Part shown: positions 27,325 through 37,896 of the stretch, piece by piece
How positions within the stretch are numbered: the stretch's first letter is position 1
Layout of the letters: every line of letters starts with the position of its first letter
DNA from: Rhodoferax sp.
Lineage (GTDB): Bacteria; Pseudomonadota; Gammaproteobacteria; Burkholderiales; Burkholderiaceae_C
DNA length: 50,397 bases
Reading direction: 5' to 3'
Assembly (NCBI GenBank): GCA_018063505.1
Contig: JAGPBF010000005.1
Location: forward strand, 1-50,397
Notes under the pieces: model-generated
The model's input: the letters and a program-made list of their open reading frames with translations, nothing else
Databases searched by the model: none
Told to the model about the DNA's origin: nothing
Program-made: the position numbers and the translations under genes

Positions 27325-28338
27325 ATGAAAGTCTTTCGCGGCCTGCACCACGCGACCCTGGCGCCCGGTTGCGCCCTCACGATCGGCAATTTCGACGGTG
27401 TCCACCGAGGCCATCAGGCGATGCTGGCGCTATTGCGGGCCGAAGCGGCCCAGCGCGGCGTGGTCAGTTGCGCGCTGACCTTCGAGCCGCACCCGCGCGA
27501 CTATTTCGCGGCCGCCACCGGCAAACCGTCGCTGGCCCCGGCCCGGATCGGCAGCTTGCGTGACAAGTTGCAGGACCTGGCGCAATGCGGTGTCGACCAG
27601 GCCATCGTGATGCCCTTCAACGCACGGTTTGCCGCCTTGTCGCCAGAGGCATTCATCCGCTCGGTGCTGGTCGACGGCCTGCGCGCCAGATATGTGCTGG
27701 TCGGCGACGATTTCCGCTTCGGCGCCAGGCGTGCCGGTGACTACGCCATGCTCGACGCCGCCGGCGAACGGCTGGGCTTCGATGTGGCGCGCATGAACAG
27801 TTACGAAGTGCATGGACTGCGGGTGTCGAGCTCGGCCGTCCGCGAGGCGCTGGTACAAGGCCGGATGGCAGATGCCGAACGCCTGCTGGGAAGACCGTAT
27901 TGCATCTCCGGCCATGTCGTGCATGGCCGCAAACTCGGGCGTGACCTGGGCTTCGCGACCTTGAACCTGCGCTTTGCGCACTGGAAACCAGCGGCCAGCG
28001 GCATCTTCGTCGTACGGGTTCACGGCCTGGCCGAACATGCCTTGCCCGGGGTCGCGAATCTGGGCGTGCGGCCATCACTTGATCCGGCGGACGTCAACGG
28101 AGGTCGGGTATTGCTCGAAACCCACTGCCTGGAGTGGCCGCAAAGCCTGGGAAGCGACGGTGGCTACGGTAAAATCATCCGGGTGGAGCTACTGCACAAA
28201 TTGCACGACGAACGAAAGTACGAGGACCTGAAGGCGCTGGAGTGTGGCATCGCGGCCGATCGGGACGACGCCCATGCATATTTCGCGTCCATGCATGCGG
28301 GGACCCACCGGCAAACCACACGCGACCGAATTCTGTAG
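27325..28338 (+). CDS. ribF: Bifunctional riboflavin kinase / FAD synthetase
   Basis: A 337-residue enzyme that makes FMN and then FAD. The N-terminal adenylyltransferase domain has [11 protein letters not shown] (residues about 18-28), V-G-D-D-F-R-F-G and V-S-S-S-A-V-R-E-A. The C-terminal kinase domain starts near residue 185 with H-G[14 protein letters not shown] and contains [10 protein letters not shown] and a later L-E-T-H acidic motif. ATG 27325 is preferred to an in-frame TTG at 27316. The order ribF-ileS-lspA is conserved in many proteobacteria. Confidence 0.97.
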   Translation: MKVFRGLHHATLAPGCALTIGNFDGVHRGHQAMLALLRAEAAQRGVVSCALTFEPHPRDYFAAATGKPSLAPARIGSLRDKLQDLAQCGVDQAIVMPFNARFAALSPEAFIRSVLVDGLRARYVLVGDDFRFGARRAGDYAMLDAAGERLGFDVARMNSYEVHGLRVSSSAVREALVQGRMADAERLLGRPYCISGHVVHGRKLGRDLGFATLNLRFAHWKPAASGIFVVRVHGLAEHALPGVANLGVRPSLDPADVNGGRVLLETHCLEWPQSLGSDGGYGKIIRVELLHKLHDERKYEDLKALECGIAADRDDAHAYFASMHAGTHRQTTRDRIL

Positions 28339-28484
28339 GCGAAAGCGTTGCCCACATGCCTTTGCGGCAGGTGGCTCCGGCGCATTTCGCCTTGCCCGCA
28401 AAGGCTCATGATGGCGCCCGGTGCCCCGGGCATCCCGATTCCTGTTCCAGCAACACCCGCCCCGATGCGGCGAGTCCCACATCA

Positions 28485-31349
28485 ATGACTGACAAGACCG
28501 ATTACCGCAGCACCCTGAATCTTCCCGAGACACCGTTTCCGATGCGCGGCGACCTGCCCAAGCGCGAGCCGGTATGGGCCCGGGAATGGGACGAAAGCGG
28601 CATCTACAAGAAGCTGCGCGTCGCCCGCCAAGGTGCGCCACTGTTCATCCTGCACGACGGCCCGCCGTATGCCAACGGGCAGATCCACATGGGCCATGCG
28701 GTCAACAAGATCCTCAAGGACATGATCGTCAAGGAGCGCCAGCTCGAAGGCTTTGATGCACGCTACATCCCCGGTTGGGACTGCCACGGCCTGCCGATCG
28801 AGAACGCGATCGAGAAGAAGTTCGGCCGCAATCTGCCGCGCGACGAAATGCAGGCCAAGAGCCGCGCGTTCGCAACCGAGCAGATCGCACTGCAGATGGG
28901 CGACTTCAAGCGCCTGGGGGTACTGGGCGAGTGGGACCATCCCTACAGGACGATGGATTTCAAGACCGAGGCCGAGGAAATCCGCGCCTTCAAGCGCGTG
29001 GTCGAACGCGGTTTCGTCTATCGGGGTCTGAAGCCGGTCTACTGGTGTTTCGACTGCGGATCCTCGCTGGCGGAGTTCGAGATCGAATACGCCGACAAGA
29101 AATCCCAGACGCTGGACGTTGGCTTCCTGTGCGCCAAGCCCGCTCAGCTGGCCGAAGCTTTTGGCCTGGCAGCGCTGGCCAAGCCCGCGTACGCGGTCAT
29201 CTGGACCACCACTGCCTGGACGATTCCGGCCAACCAGGCCCTGAACCTCAACCCCGAGCTCGAATATGCGCTGGTCGACACGCCACGCGGCCTGCTGCTG
29301 CTGGCGTCCAGCCTGGTGGCCAGTTGCCTGGAGCGTTACCAGCTTGTCGGCACCGTGCTGGCCACGACCCAGGGCAAGGCGCTGGCCGGCATCGAGTTCC
29401 ACCACCCGCTGGCCCATGTCGACAAGGGATACGACCGGCTGGCACCGATCTACCTGGCCGACTACGCCACTGCCGATGATGGCACCGGCATCGTCCATTC
29501 GGCGCCTGCTTACGGCGTGGAAGACTTCAACAGTTGTGTCGCCCATGGCGTGGCGCTCGACGACATCCTCAATCCGGTGCAGGGCAACGGCCAGTATGCC
29601 GCCGACCTGCCGCTGTTCGGCGGGCTCAACATCTGGAAGGCCTGCCCGCAGATCATCGACGTGCTGCGCGCATCCGACCGACTGTTCGCGACCACCCACA
29701 TCTCGCACAGTTACCCCCATTGCTGGCGCCACAAGACCCCGGTGATCTACCGTGCGGCGGCCCAGTGGTTCATCCGCATGGACCAGGGCGAAGGTGTGTT
29801 CACGAAAGACAAGGCCCCCCGGACCTTGCGCGAGATGGCGCTGGAGGCGATCGAGAACACCGCCTTCTATCCGGAAAACGGCCGCACACGGCTGCGCGAC
29901 ATGATCGCCGGACGGCCCGACTGGTGCATCAGCCGCCAGCGCAGCTGGGGCGTCCCGCTGCCGTTCTTCATCCACCGCGACTCGGGCGAACTGCATCCGC
30001 GCACGATGGAGATCCTCGATCTGGCCGCCGACATGGTCGAGAAAGGCGGCATCGAAGCCTGGAGCAAGGCCACGCCCGAGTCCGTCATCGGCGCCGCAGA
30101 TGCGGCGCTCTACACCAAGAGCAGCGACATCCTGGAGGTCTGGTTCGACTCCGGCACGACCCACACTACCGTGCTCAAGGGCTCGCACGCCGGCAACGGC
30201 CATCCCGAGGGGCCAGAGGCAGATCTGTACCTGGAAGGCCATGACCAGCACCGCGGCTGGTTCCACTCGTCGCTGCTGACCGCGTGTGCGATGTACGACC
30301 GGGCACCCTACAAGGCCTTGCTGACGCATGGCTTCACCGTCGACAGCCAGGGCCGCAAGATGAGCAAGAGCCTGGGCAACGGCGTCGACCCGCAGGAAAC
30401 CTCGAAGAAGCTGGGCGCCGAGATCATCCGGCTGTGGGTGGCCGCCAGCGACTATTCCGGCGATATCGCCGGCGACGACAAGATCCTGGCGCGGGTGGTC
30501 GACACCTATCGGCGTATCCGCAATACGCTCAAGTTCCTGCTCGCCAACACCAGCGACTTCGATCCGGCGCAACACACCGTTGCTGCTGCAGACATGCTGG
30601 AGATCGACCGGTTCGCACTCGCGCGCCTGGCGGAACTGCAACAGGACATCCTGGCCCACTACAAGGTGTACGAGTTCCACCCGGTGGTGGCCAAGCTGCA
30701 GATCTACTGCAGCGAGGACCTGGGTGCCTTCTACCTCGACATCCTGAAGGATCGCCTGTACACCACCGGGGCCGATTCGCTGCCCCGCCGCTCGGCCCAG
30801 ACGGCCTTGTGGCAGATCACCCAGGCCATGCTGCGCTGGATGGCGCCGTTCCTTAGCTTTACCGCCGAGGAAGCCTGGGCCGTGTTGTCGGCGGCCGGCA
30901 AGGTAGCGCCTGCCGAGCAGGTGTCGATCTTCACGACCCGATTCGCCGAGTTGCCCGCCGCCGATCCGCAGCTGCTGGACAAATGGTCCCGTATCCGCGC
31001 CGTGCGCGAGCTGGCCAACAAGGAAATCGAAGCCTTGCGCGAAGCCGGCAAGGTCGGCTCGTCACTGCAGGCACGCGTCGACATCGAAGTGCCGGCTGAC
31101 GGCCAGGCAGAGTTGCTGGCAGCGCTGCAAAGCCTGGGCGACGATCTGCGTTTCGTATTCATCACCTCGGAGGCCACGGTCAAGGCTGGCCCGGAACTGC
31201 GCGCGACGCCGGCGCCGGTGTCGGAGGCCAAATGTGAACGCTGCTGGCATTACCGGCCCGACGTCGGCCACGACCCGGCGCACCCCGGCATTTGCGCGCG
31301 CTGCACGACCAATCTTTTTGGCGCGGGCGAGACGCGGCTATTCGCATGA
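28485..31349 (+). CDS. ileS: Isoleucine--tRNA ligase
   Basis: A 954-residue class I synthetase. HIGH motif H-M-G-H lies in [11 protein letters not shown] near residue 65, a CP1 editing domain follows (T-T-A-W-T-I-P-A-N near residue 245), and K-M-S-K-S is near residue 625. The C-terminal zinc ribbon has C-E-R-C-W-H and C-A-R-C. The eubacterial-type domain set implies sensitivity to mupirocin-like inhibitors, by family knowledge. ATG 28485 gives the standard N-terminus Y-R-S-T-L-N-L-P. The stop overlaps lspA by four bases. Confidence 0.97.
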   Translation: MTDKTDYRSTLNLPETPFPMRGDLPKREPVWAREWDESGIYKKLRVARQGAPLFILHDGPPYANGQIHMGHAVNKILKDMIVKERQLEGFDARYIPGWDCHGLPIENAIEKKFGRNLPRDEMQAKSRAFATEQIALQMGDFKRLGVLGEWDHPYRTMDFKTEAEEIRAFKRVVERGFVYRGLKPVYWCFDCGSSLAEFEIEYADKKSQTLDVGFLCAKPAQLAEAFGLAALAKPAYAVIWTTTAWTIPANQALNLNPELEYALVDTPRGLLLLASSLVASCLERYQLVGTVLATTQGKALAGIEFHHPLAHVDKGYDRLAPIYLADYATADDGTGIVHSAPAYGVEDFNSCVAHGVALDDILNPVQGNGQYAADLPLFGGLNIWKACPQIIDVLRASDRLFATTHISHSYPHCWRHKTPVIYRAAAQWFIRMDQGEGVFTKDKAPRTLREMALEAIENTAFYPENGRTRLRDMIAGRPDWCISRQRSWGVPLPFFIHRDSGELHPRTMEILDLAADMVEKGGIEAWSKATPESVIGAADAALYTKSSDILEVWFDSGTTHTTVLKGSHAGNGHPEGPEADLYLEGHDQHRGWFHSSLLTACAMYDRAPYKALLTHGFTVDSQGRKMSKSLGNGVDPQETSKKLGAEIIRLWVAASDYSGDIAGDDKILARVVDTYRRIRNTLKFLLANTSDFDPAQHTVAAADMLEIDRFALARLAELQQDILAHYKVYEFHPVVAKLQIYCSEDLGAFYLDILKDRLYTTGADSLPRRSAQTALWQITQAMLRWMAPFLSFTAEEAWAVLSAAGKVAPAEQVSIFTTRFAELPAADPQLLDKWSRIRAVRELANKEIEALREAGKVGSSLQARVDIEVPADGQAELLAALQSLGDDLRFVFITSEATVKAGPELRATPAPVSEAKCERCWHYRPDVGHDPAHPGICARCTTNLFGAGETRLFA

Positions 31350-31846
31350 GCGCGCGCGCATTGCGTCCTGCCGGCAGCGGCATGCTGCCCTGGCTCGGTC
31401 TGGCCTTGCTGATCCTGATCCTGGACCAGTTCACCAAGGTCATGGTGCTGGGTTATTTCCAGCTCGGCGACAGCACCCGGGTCACCAGCTTCTTCAACCT
31501 GGTGCGGGTGCACAACGTAGGCGCCGCATTCTCGTTCCTGGCCGGCGCCTCCGGTTGGCAGCGCTGGTTTTTCACAGCCGTCGGCATCGGCGCGGCGCTG
31601 TTCATCGTATGGATGCTGCGTTCGCACCCGGGACAGCGGCTATTCGCGTTCGCCATGGCGTGCATCCTGGGCGGCGCCATCGGCAACGTGATCGACCGCA
31701 TGGTGCACGGCTATGTGGTCGATTTTCTACAGTTCCACTACGCCGGTTGGTATTTCCCCTCCTTCAACATGGCCGACAGCGCGATTACCATCGGGGCTAT
31801 TGCCATGATTCTTGATGAACTCCTCAGGGTGCGTCGCGCACGCTGA
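31346..31846 (+). CDS. lspA: Lipoprotein signal peptidase II
   Basis: A 166-residue inner-membrane aspartyl protease that cleaves prolipoprotein signal peptides. Four membrane helices are evident. The catalytic pair is Asp126 in Y-V-V-D-F and Asp144 in N-M-A-D-S-A, with the conserved [10 protein letters not shown] and D-Q-x-T-K motifs. The start overlaps ileS as ATGA, so translation is coupled. This is the target of globomycin, by family knowledge. Confidence 0.97.
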   Translation: MSARALRPAGSGMLPWLGLALLILILDQFTKVMVLGYFQLGDSTRVTSFFNLVRVHNVGAAFSFLAGASGWQRWFFTAVGIGAALFIVWMLRSHPGQRLFAFAMACILGGAIGNVIDRMVHGYVVDFLQFHYAGWYFPSFNMADSAITIGAIAMILDELLRVRRAR

Positions 31847-31857
31847 GGACAGACTGC

Positions 31858-33516
31858 TTGACCCACCTTCTCAATCTGCTTGCTGCCATTGCCCTGCTGG
31901 TCTGGGGCACGCAACTTGTGCGCACCGGAATCCTGCGGGTCTTTGGCGCAAACCTGCGCACCGTGCTGGCCAAGAGCGTCAGCAACCGCGTCAACGCGTT
32001 GATGTCCGGGCTGGCCGTCACGGCGCTGGTGCAGTCCAGCACAGCCACCGCACTGATCGTCGCCTCCTTCGTCGGCCAGGGACTGATGGCCTTGCCGTCA
32101 GCGCTGACGGTGATGCTGGGGGCCGACGTCGGCACCGCGCTGATGGCCGTCGTTTTCTCGCGCGACCTGTCCTGGCTCTCGCCGCTGTTCATCTTTGTGG
32201 GTGTGGTGTTGTTCGTTGCGCGCCAGTCGACCACGCTGGGCCGGATCGGCCGCATCCTGATCGGCCTGGGTCTGATGCTGCTGGCGCTGAGCCTGGTATC
32301 GCAATCGGCAACCGTGCTGACCAAGGCACCCGCGGTGCAGGCACTGCTGGCATCGCTGACCAGCGACCTGCTGCTCGAGATCTTCGCCGGCGCCTTGCTC
32401 ACCGTCATGTGTTATTCCAGCCTGGCCATGGTGCTGCTGACCGCCACGCTGGCCAGCACCGGCGTGATACCGCTGGAGGTCGCGCTCGGGCTGGTGCTGG
32501 GCGCCAACCTGGGCAGCGGCCTGCTGGGGGTGCTGACGACGCTCGGGACCAGCATCCAGACCCGCCAGGTTCCGTTGGGAAATCTGGTGTTCAAGATCAT
32601 CGGCATCGCAATCGCGGCGCCTTTCGTCAGTCTGTGGATTCCCTTCCTGCAGGAATGGATCAGCGACAAGGCCACGCTGGTCGTCATGTACCACCTGTGC
32701 TTCAACGTGTGCGTGGCCATCCTGTTCGTCGCGCTGACGCAGATCATCGCCAGCTGGGCCACGGCCTTGTTGCCGATACCCGATCGCTCCAGCGTGGCCG
32801 GACGCCAGCGCCACCTGGACGCCACCGCCTTGTCAACGCCTTCGCTGGCCATTTCATGTGCGGTGCGCGAGGCCATGCACCAGGCCGACGTGGTAGAGAC
32901 CATGCTGACCGGCATGATGCGCGTGATCAGCAACAACGACAGCAAGTTGTCACTCGAGTTGCGCAAGATGGACGACACGGTCGACGAGTTGTACTCCGAC
33001 ATCAAGTACTACCTGACCAAGATATCGCGCGAGGCCCTGAGCGACAGCGAAGGGCGTCGCTGGACCGACATCATCAGCTTCACGATCAACATGGAGCAGA
33101 TAGGCGACATCGTCGAACGCGTGCTGATCGATATCGAGGACAAGAAGATCAGCAAGGGACGGGAGTTCTCGGGCGCCGGGATCGCCGAGATCAACGACCT
33201 GCACAAGCGCCTGGTGGAGAACCTGCGCCTGGGCATGAGCGTGTTCCTGCACGGCAATGTACGCGACGCCCAGAAGCTGCTGGAAGAAAAAACAAGATTC
33301 CGGGATCTGGAGCGGCAGTATGCATCGACCCACCTCGGGCGGCTGGCGGTCAACACCGTGCAAAGCATCGAGACCAGTTCGCTGCACCTGGACCTGATCA
33401 GCGATCTCAAGCGCATCAACTCGCACATCTGCTCGATCGCCTATCCTATCCTCGACTCGGCCGGCGCCCTCGCGCCGAACCGGCTCAAGAAGTCGGTACT
33501 CGACGCGGAGAACTGA
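31858..33516 (+). CDS. Na/Pi-cotransporter II-like protein with PhoU-like domain
   Basis: A 552-residue membrane protein. Two inverted Na/Pi repeats are present: the first carries V-Q-S-S-T-A-T-A, and the second the corresponding M-C-Y-S-S-L-A-M, so the second Q-S-S motif has changed to Y-S-S. The C-terminal 200 residues form a helical PhoU-like domain. The family imports phosphate with sodium or is linked to phosphate homeostasis. The first codon appears to be TTG at 31858, with GAGGA about nine bases upstream; the first in-frame ATG is 50 codons in and would remove a membrane segment. It follows lspA by 11 bases. Confidence 0.88.
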   Translation: MTHLLNLLAAIALLVWGTQLVRTGILRVFGANLRTVLAKSVSNRVNALMSGLAVTALVQSSTATALIVASFVGQGLMALPSALTVMLGADVGTALMAVVFSRDLSWLSPLFIFVGVVLFVARQSTTLGRIGRILIGLGLMLLALSLVSQSATVLTKAPAVQALLASLTSDLLLEIFAGALLTVMCYSSLAMVLLTATLASTGVIPLEVALGLVLGANLGSGLLGVLTTLGTSIQTRQVPLGNLVFKIIGIAIAAPFVSLWIPFLQEWISDKATLVVMYHLCFNVCVAILFVALTQIIASWATALLPIPDRSSVAGRQRHLDATALSTPSLAISCAVREAMHQADVVETMLTGMMRVISNNDSKLSLELRKMDDTVDELYSDIKYYLTKISREALSDSEGRRWTDIISFTINMEQIGDIVERVLIDIEDKKISKGREFSGAGIAEINDLHKRLVENLRLGMSVFLHGNVRDAQKLLEEKTRFRDLERQYASTHLGRLAVNTVQSIETSSLHLDLISDLKRINSHICSIAYPILDSAGALAPNRLKKSVLDAEN

Positions 33517-33549
33517 ACCCGGTGCCCTGGCTGGCCGGGCCCAGCTGGC

Positions 33550-34545
33550 CTACAAGGTCAGGATAGAGCAACCTGTTGTCTTGCGCGCTTCCATGTCACG
33601 ATGGGCCTGCTGCACATCGGCCAGCGGGTAACGCTGGTCGATCCGGATCTTGACCGAGCCGTTGATCACCGCCTCGAACAGGTCGTCGGCCATTGCCTGC
33701 GTGGTTTCCCGGCTTGCGATATGCGTGAACAGTGTTTGGCGCGTCACATACAAAGAACCCTTGGCACCCAGAATCCCGGGCGAAAACGGCGGCACTGCGC
33801 CCGAGGCATTGCCGAAACTGGCCATCAGGCCAAACGGCGACAGGCAATCGAGTGACTTGTCCCAGGTATCCTTGCCCACCGAGTCGTACACCGCCTTGAC
33901 GCCTTTGCCTTCGGTGATTTCCTTGACCCGCGCCAGAAAGTCGTCGGTCGAATAGTTGATCATGTGGGCGGCGCCATGCTCCGTGGCCAGCGCACATTTG
34001 GCATCCGAGCCGGCGGTTCCGATGAGTTTGAGGCCCATCGCCTTCGCCCACTGGCAGGCGATCAGGCCCACGCCACCGGCCGCAGCATGAAACAGCACAT
34101 GGTCGCCCGGCTGCAGACCGCCCTGGGGCTGCGTGCGCTTGAGCAGGTACTGGGCAGTCAGGCCCTTGAGCATCATCGCAGCACCGGTCTCGAACGAGAT
34201 CGCATCGGGCAATACACAGACGGTCTTGGCTGGCATGACCCGTGCCTCGCTGTAGCTGCCCGGTGGCTGGCTGGCATAAGCGGCACGGTCGCCGACCTTC
34301 AGATGGGTGACACCGTCTCCGACAGCCTCGACAACACCAGAAGCCTCCATGCCCAGGCGCAGTGGCATGGGAAAGGGATAAAGGCCGGTGCGTTGATAGA
34401 TATCGATGAAATTGAGTCCGACTGCCTTGTGCCGGATACGGATCTGCCCCGGTCCGGGCTCGCCCACTTCCCCATCGACCAGTTTGAGTTGCTCAGGCCC
34501 TCCAATCTGGTCGATCTGAATGGCTTTGACGGAAATATTCGGCAT
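33550..34545 (-). CDS. NADPH:quinone oxidoreductase (zinc-free MDR family, QorA-like)
   Basis: A 331-residue medium-chain dehydrogenase/reductase. The N-terminal GroES-like domain carries N-F-I-D-I-Y-x-R-T-G-L-Y, the quinone oxidoreductase signature, and lacks the cysteine zinc ligands. The Rossmann motif is H-A-A-A-G-G-V-G-L. It reduces quinones with NADPH, probably in the cytoplasm. GGAG nine bases before ATG 34545 sets the start; two upstream Mets extend the frame without support. It is divergent from the SH3b gene and convergent with the Na/Pi gene. Confidence 0.92.
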   Translation of the reverse strand: MPNISVKAIQIDQIGGPEQLKLVDGEVGEPGPGQIRIRHKAVGLNFIDIYQRTGLYPFPMPLRLGMEASGVVEAVGDGVTHLKVGDRAAYASQPPGSYSEARVMPAKTVCVLPDAISFETGAAMMLKGLTAQYLLKRTQPQGGLQPGDHVLFHAAAGGVGLIACQWAKAMGLKLIGTAGSDAKCALATEHGAAHMINYSTDDFLARVKEITEGKGVKAVYDSVGKDTWDKSLDCLSPFGLMASFGNASGAVPPFSPGILGAKGSLYVTRQTLFTHIASRETTQAMADDLFEAVINGSVKIRIDQRYPLADVQQAHRDMEARKTTGCSILTL

Positions 34546-34644
34546 TGGCAGGATCTCCTGGTACTTCATTGGACAAAACTGAAGCGGCCATGGTGCCAGA
34601 ACTTGCGCGGGCGGGTAATATCGCGGGAATTCGGGAGTGACAGG

Positions 34645-35253
34645 ATGTATACGCAAATCGGCAGACCCATGGTGGCCGCCTGGCTGGCCATTGTGATGTG
34701 CCTGGGCGCACAGGCACAGACGCCGGCCGCCACCGGTGAGACAGTGATTGTCAAACGTGAAACCCAGTTGCGCGAGTCACCCGCGGAAACCGCGCCGGCC
34801 CTGGCGCCACTGCCCGCCAGGACACAGGTGACCCGCCTGCTCGCGCGCAGCGGCCCGTGGATCGAGGTGCGCACGCCGCAAGGCGTGACCGGCTGGATCC
34901 ACATGTTCGACGTGGCCACCACTGCGCCAGCGCAAGGTGGCAATTTTGCAACCGGCGCCCTGCGCGGGCTGACCAGCCTGTTCGGCGGCGGCAACTCGCT
35001 GGCGCCCACCCGCACCGCAACGGCCACCATCGGTATCCGGGGACTCGGCGCAGAAGACATCACCAACACCCAACCCAACCTGACGGCGGTAACGATGGTC
35101 GAGGCCATGCGCATGGATGCAGCGCAGGCGCGCCAGTTCGCCGCGACAGCCGCGCTTGTGACGCAAATGGTCGAGCCGCTTCCGGTGCCGCCGCGACCAC
35201 AGCAGGCGGCCGGTTCGAATGCCGGTGGCGGGCAGGCGGGGAGCCAGCGATGA
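34645..35253 (+). CDS. Exported SH3b-domain protein
   Basis: A 202-residue protein with a signal peptide (hydrophobic A-A-W-L-A-I-V-M-C-L-G, cleavage after A-Q-A near residue 25). An SH3b domain spans about residues 33-90, with L-R-E-S-P and the W-I-E-V-R-T-P-Q-G-V-T-G-W-I strand pair. The rest is Ala/Gln/Pro-rich and mostly helical. SH3b domains often bind peptidoglycan peptides. GGGAG lies eight bases before ATG 34645. Its stop overlaps the M48 protease start by four bases, so the two products are probably made together. Confidence 0.82.
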   Translation: MYTQIGRPMVAAWLAIVMCLGAQAQTPAATGETVIVKRETQLRESPAETAPALAPLPARTQVTRLLARSGPWIEVRTPQGVTGWIHMFDVATTAPAQGGNFATGALRGLTSLFGGGNSLAPTRTATATIGIRGLGAEDITNTQPNLTAVTMVEAMRMDAAQARQFAATAALVTQMVEPLPVPPRPQQAAGSNAGGGQAGSQR

Positions 35254-36431
35254 CACCAGCGATCGGATCCAGCCACAAGCTGCGGCACGGCGCAATGTCA
35301 ATCCGCGCCATCACGTTGGCCAGCTGCATGCTGGCCACGCTGCCGGTTTTCGCGCAAAGCCAGGATTCTGCCCGAGCCCTGAACCTGTTCCAGCAATTGC
35401 TGCAACCCCAAAAGCAGAATGCAGTGCCAGCAGTTGTACCGGTCAACCCGGCCTTGCCTGTGAACCCGGCACTGCCGGTCAATCCCGCACAGCCACTCAA
35501 TCCGGCCAATTTCCTTGGCAACGCCTTGTCTGGCGGCAACACCAACAAAGCCGCCGGCAATGCCGCGATGGCGGCCGATCTGGTCGGTCTGCTGTCGCAG
35601 TCGGCGACGCAGATCGATCCGCCGCAGGAAATGGAAATCGGCCGGCAACTGGCCGCGGTTTTGCTGGGCAGCAAGCCCCTGCATCCCGACATGCAATTGC
35701 AGCGCTACGTCAATCAGCTGGGACGCTGGATCAGCCTGCAGTCCGGCCGCCCCGACCTGCCCTGGACCTTCGCCGTTCTCGATGACGACGGCTTCAACGC
35801 GTTTGCCGCACCCGGCGGCTACGTGTTCGTCACCAAAGGCCTGATCGACCGCCTGGCCGACGAGTCGGAGCTCGCCGGCATACTGGCCCATGAGATCAGC
35901 CACGTGGTGCAGAAGCACCATCTGGAGGCCATCCGCAAGAATGCCCGCGCCGGCATCGTCACGCAGCTGATCGGCTCGCAGCTGAACAACAATCTCGGCG
36001 GCGCCCTGTCGGCACAACTGATAGGCCTGGGACGCAACCTCTATTCCAAGGGACTCGATCAGGACGACGAATACGAAGCCGACCGGCTGGGTGTTGCGCT
36101 GTCGGCGGCATCGGGCTTCGACCCCTACGGACTCGTGGCCGTGTTGCAGCAGCTGCGCACCGCTGCACCCGACAACCCGGCATTCAGCCTGTCACTGAGC
36201 ACCCACCCGCCGGCCCAGTTGCGCATCGACCAGATGGAACTGGCGATGGGCAATCGGCTCGACGCGCTGAGCGGAAAACCCGCAATCAGCGTGCCGCAGC
36301 GCCTGGGCCTGCTGGCCATGGCCAAACCACAACCGCAAACCGTGGCTGCCCCGGCGGTGAGCAAGCCGCCCCCAGCCGTCAAATTGCCGGCCAGAAACGC
36401 CACCGCCAACAGCAAACCCAAGAAGCCCTGA
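35250..36431 (+). CDS. Periplasmic M48-family metalloprotease
   Basis: A 393-residue exported zinc protease. After the signal peptide (A-S-C-M-L-A-T-L-P-V-F-A, cleaved near residue 36) comes a short repeat, V-N-P-A-L-P in tandem, and then the M48 domain. Zinc ligands are in H-E-I-S-H, and the third ligand is Glu in E-Y-E-A-D-R-L-G. It lacks the C-terminal TPR of BepA but has an Ala/Pro/Lys-rich tail. It most resembles the LoiP/BepA group that monitors outer-membrane proteins. ATG 35250 overlaps the upstream stop; ATG 35295 is an alternative that keeps the signal peptide. Confidence 0.88.
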   Translation: MTPAIGSSHKLRHGAMSIRAITLASCMLATLPVFAQSQDSARALNLFQQLLQPQKQNAVPAVVPVNPALPVNPALPVNPAQPLNPANFLGNALSGGNTNKAAGNAAMAADLVGLLSQSATQIDPPQEMEIGRQLAAVLLGSKPLHPDMQLQRYVNQLGRWISLQSGRPDLPWTFAVLDDDGFNAFAAPGGYVFVTKGLIDRLADESELAGILAHEISHVVQKHHLEAIRKNARAGIVTQLIGSQLNNNLGGALSAQLIGLGRNLYSKGLDQDDEYEADRLGVALSAASGFDPYGLVAVLQQLRTAAPDNPAFSLSLSTHPPAQLRIDQMELAMGNRLDALSGKPAISVPQRLGLLAMAKPQPQTVAAPAVSKPPPAVKLPARNATANSKPKKP

Positions 36432-36465
36432 GCGGCAGGCCCGCCGCAGTTGCCTGGCAGCAGAC

Positions 36466-37779
36466 TCAGCGCTGCTCGCGTCCGGACAGACTGGCAACGA
36501 GTTCGCGGTGCAGACGACGTATCAGCAGCCAGACCCCCAGCGCCACCAGCGGAATAGCCACCGCAGCACTGCTTTCGGCACTGAACGGCCAGCCGATGGC
36601 ATGGCCGGCCTTGGCCGCGTAGCTGATCAGCCCGACGATGTAATACGTGATCGCGGCCACCGACAAACCTTCCACTGTCGACTGCAGCCTCAGCTGCATC
36701 GCTTGGCGCTGATTCATCGCCGTCAGCAGGTCCTGACTGCTTTGCTGCTGTTCGATCTCGACACGGGTCCGTAGCAGGCTGCTGATGCGCGAGACGCGTT
36801 GCGACAAGGCGTCCTGCCGGCGGGCCGCCCACTCGCAGGTGCTGCGCGCCGGCGTCAGCCGTCGATCCATGAATTCGTGCATCGTCTGCATGCCGGCCAG
36901 CCGCGACTCGTCGATATCCTCGATGCGACGATCCACCAGTTCAAAGTAAGCCGCACTGGCCGATAGCCGCGAATGGGTCTTGGCGTGCTGGCTCTCCACC
37001 TGGCCGGCCAGGCGCGTCAGGTGGTTGAGCAGCAGGGGTTCGTCATGGCGTGTCGCAGTGCGGATCGAATCCGCAAGTTCCGCCAGCTCGCGTTCCGCGC
37101 TTGCCAGCACCGCAGAGACATCCCGCGCCGCCGGCAAGCCGAGCAAAGCGGCCATGCGGTAGGTTTCGATCTCCAGCAACCGCTGCACCAGCCGACCCAG
37201 CCGACGCGGCGCAATGCGGTCGGTCAGCAGCAACATGCGTGAGAAGCCGTCGGCATGAATCGCGAAGTCGGTATACAGCGCACCGCCACCGTCTGCAACC
37301 GTGGACGCCACCAGGGTTTCATCCTGCAGCAGCGCACGCATCAGCTTGTCGGCCTTGTGGGCGCCCGTGGGCTGGATCCACAGGTGCAGACTCGCCAGCG
37401 CGCTGCCGGGCAGGCCGGACAACCAGTCGCGCGGAACAACCTCGATCGCAGTCTGCGGCGTGCGGCCATCGAGTTCGGTATCCGGCTGAACCAGCATGAA
37501 GGTCCAGGCCACGAACTCGGTGTGCAACTCCCAGCGGATCCGGAATGCGCCAACGTCCAGCCGCAGATGGGTCGCGCTGGCGTCGGGCAGAGGCAGGTGG
37601 TGGTTGCGCAGCAGCGCGCCGAGATGGTCCCGGCTGGCCAGGCGTTGCTGCTCGTCGCACAACATCACGACGCGCGAGATGACCTGCGGCGCTTCCAGGG
37701 CCTCCGGCGGCCGGGCGTGCACTTCGTTGTGCAGCGAGACTCTGAGCGGATGTTGTGCAAGTGGGTGTGAGATTGGCAT
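36466..37779 (-). CDS. DUF3422 family membrane protein
   Basis: A 437-residue protein with the family signature H-N-E-V-H-A-R-P-P-E near residue 17, a central helical region and two C-terminal membrane helices (about 375-395 and 405-425), ending in a short basic tail. The helical part before the membrane segments contains a coiled-coil like R-V-S-R-I-S-S-L-L-R-T-R-V. The layout recalls bacterial CorA-like proteins, but the GMN motif is absent, so ion transport is not claimed. The function is unknown. Confidence 0.9.
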   Translation of the reverse strand: MPISHPLAQHPLRVSLHNEVHARPPEALEAPQVISRVVMLCDEQQRLASRDHLGALLRNHHLPLPDASATHLRLDVGAFRIRWELHTEFVAWTFMLVQPDTELDGRTPQTAIEVVPRDWLSGLPGSALASLHLWIQPTGAHKADKLMRALLQDETLVASTVADGGGALYTDFAIHADGFSRMLLLTDRIAPRRLGRLVQRLLEIETYRMAALLGLPAARDVSAVLASAERELAELADSIRTATRHDEPLLLNHLTRLAGQVESQHAKTHSRLSASAAYFELVDRRIEDIDESRLAGMQTMHEFMDRRLTPARSTCEWAARRQDALSQRVSRISSLLRTRVEIEQQQSSQDLLTAMNQRQAMQLRLQSTVEGLSVAAITYYIVGLISYAAKAGHAIGWPFSAESSAAVAIPLVALGVWLLIRRLHRELVASLSGREQR

Positions 37780-37827
37780 GGCAGATCCTTGAAGGCCATT
37801 ATCCGGGCCAGACGCGCGGGGTCTGCC

Positions 37828-37856
37828 AAAAAAAGAAACGGCACCCGAAGGTGCCG
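37828..37856 (-). terminator. Strong intrinsic terminator of the tctB-tctA operon
   Basis: On the minus strand CGGCACC and GGTGCCG (37839-37856) form a 7-bp stem closed by a UUCG tetraloop with the stabilising C-G closing pair, followed by TTTCTTTTTTT. It lies 41 bases after the tctA stop. This is the clearest terminator in the window. Confidence 0.92.
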
Positions 37857-37896
37857 CACTTTGACAGGCGAGGTGTCAATTCACTCCTTGACCCCG

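Noticed and set aside
28482-30680. Long minus-strand open frame antisense to ileS
   Set aside because: Mirror of a highly biased synthetase gene; no motif or ribosome-binding site.
35445-35510. VNPALP repeat as a CRISPR-like or mobile repeat
   Set aside because: The repeats are short, in frame and degenerate at DNA level; they encode a peptide spacer.
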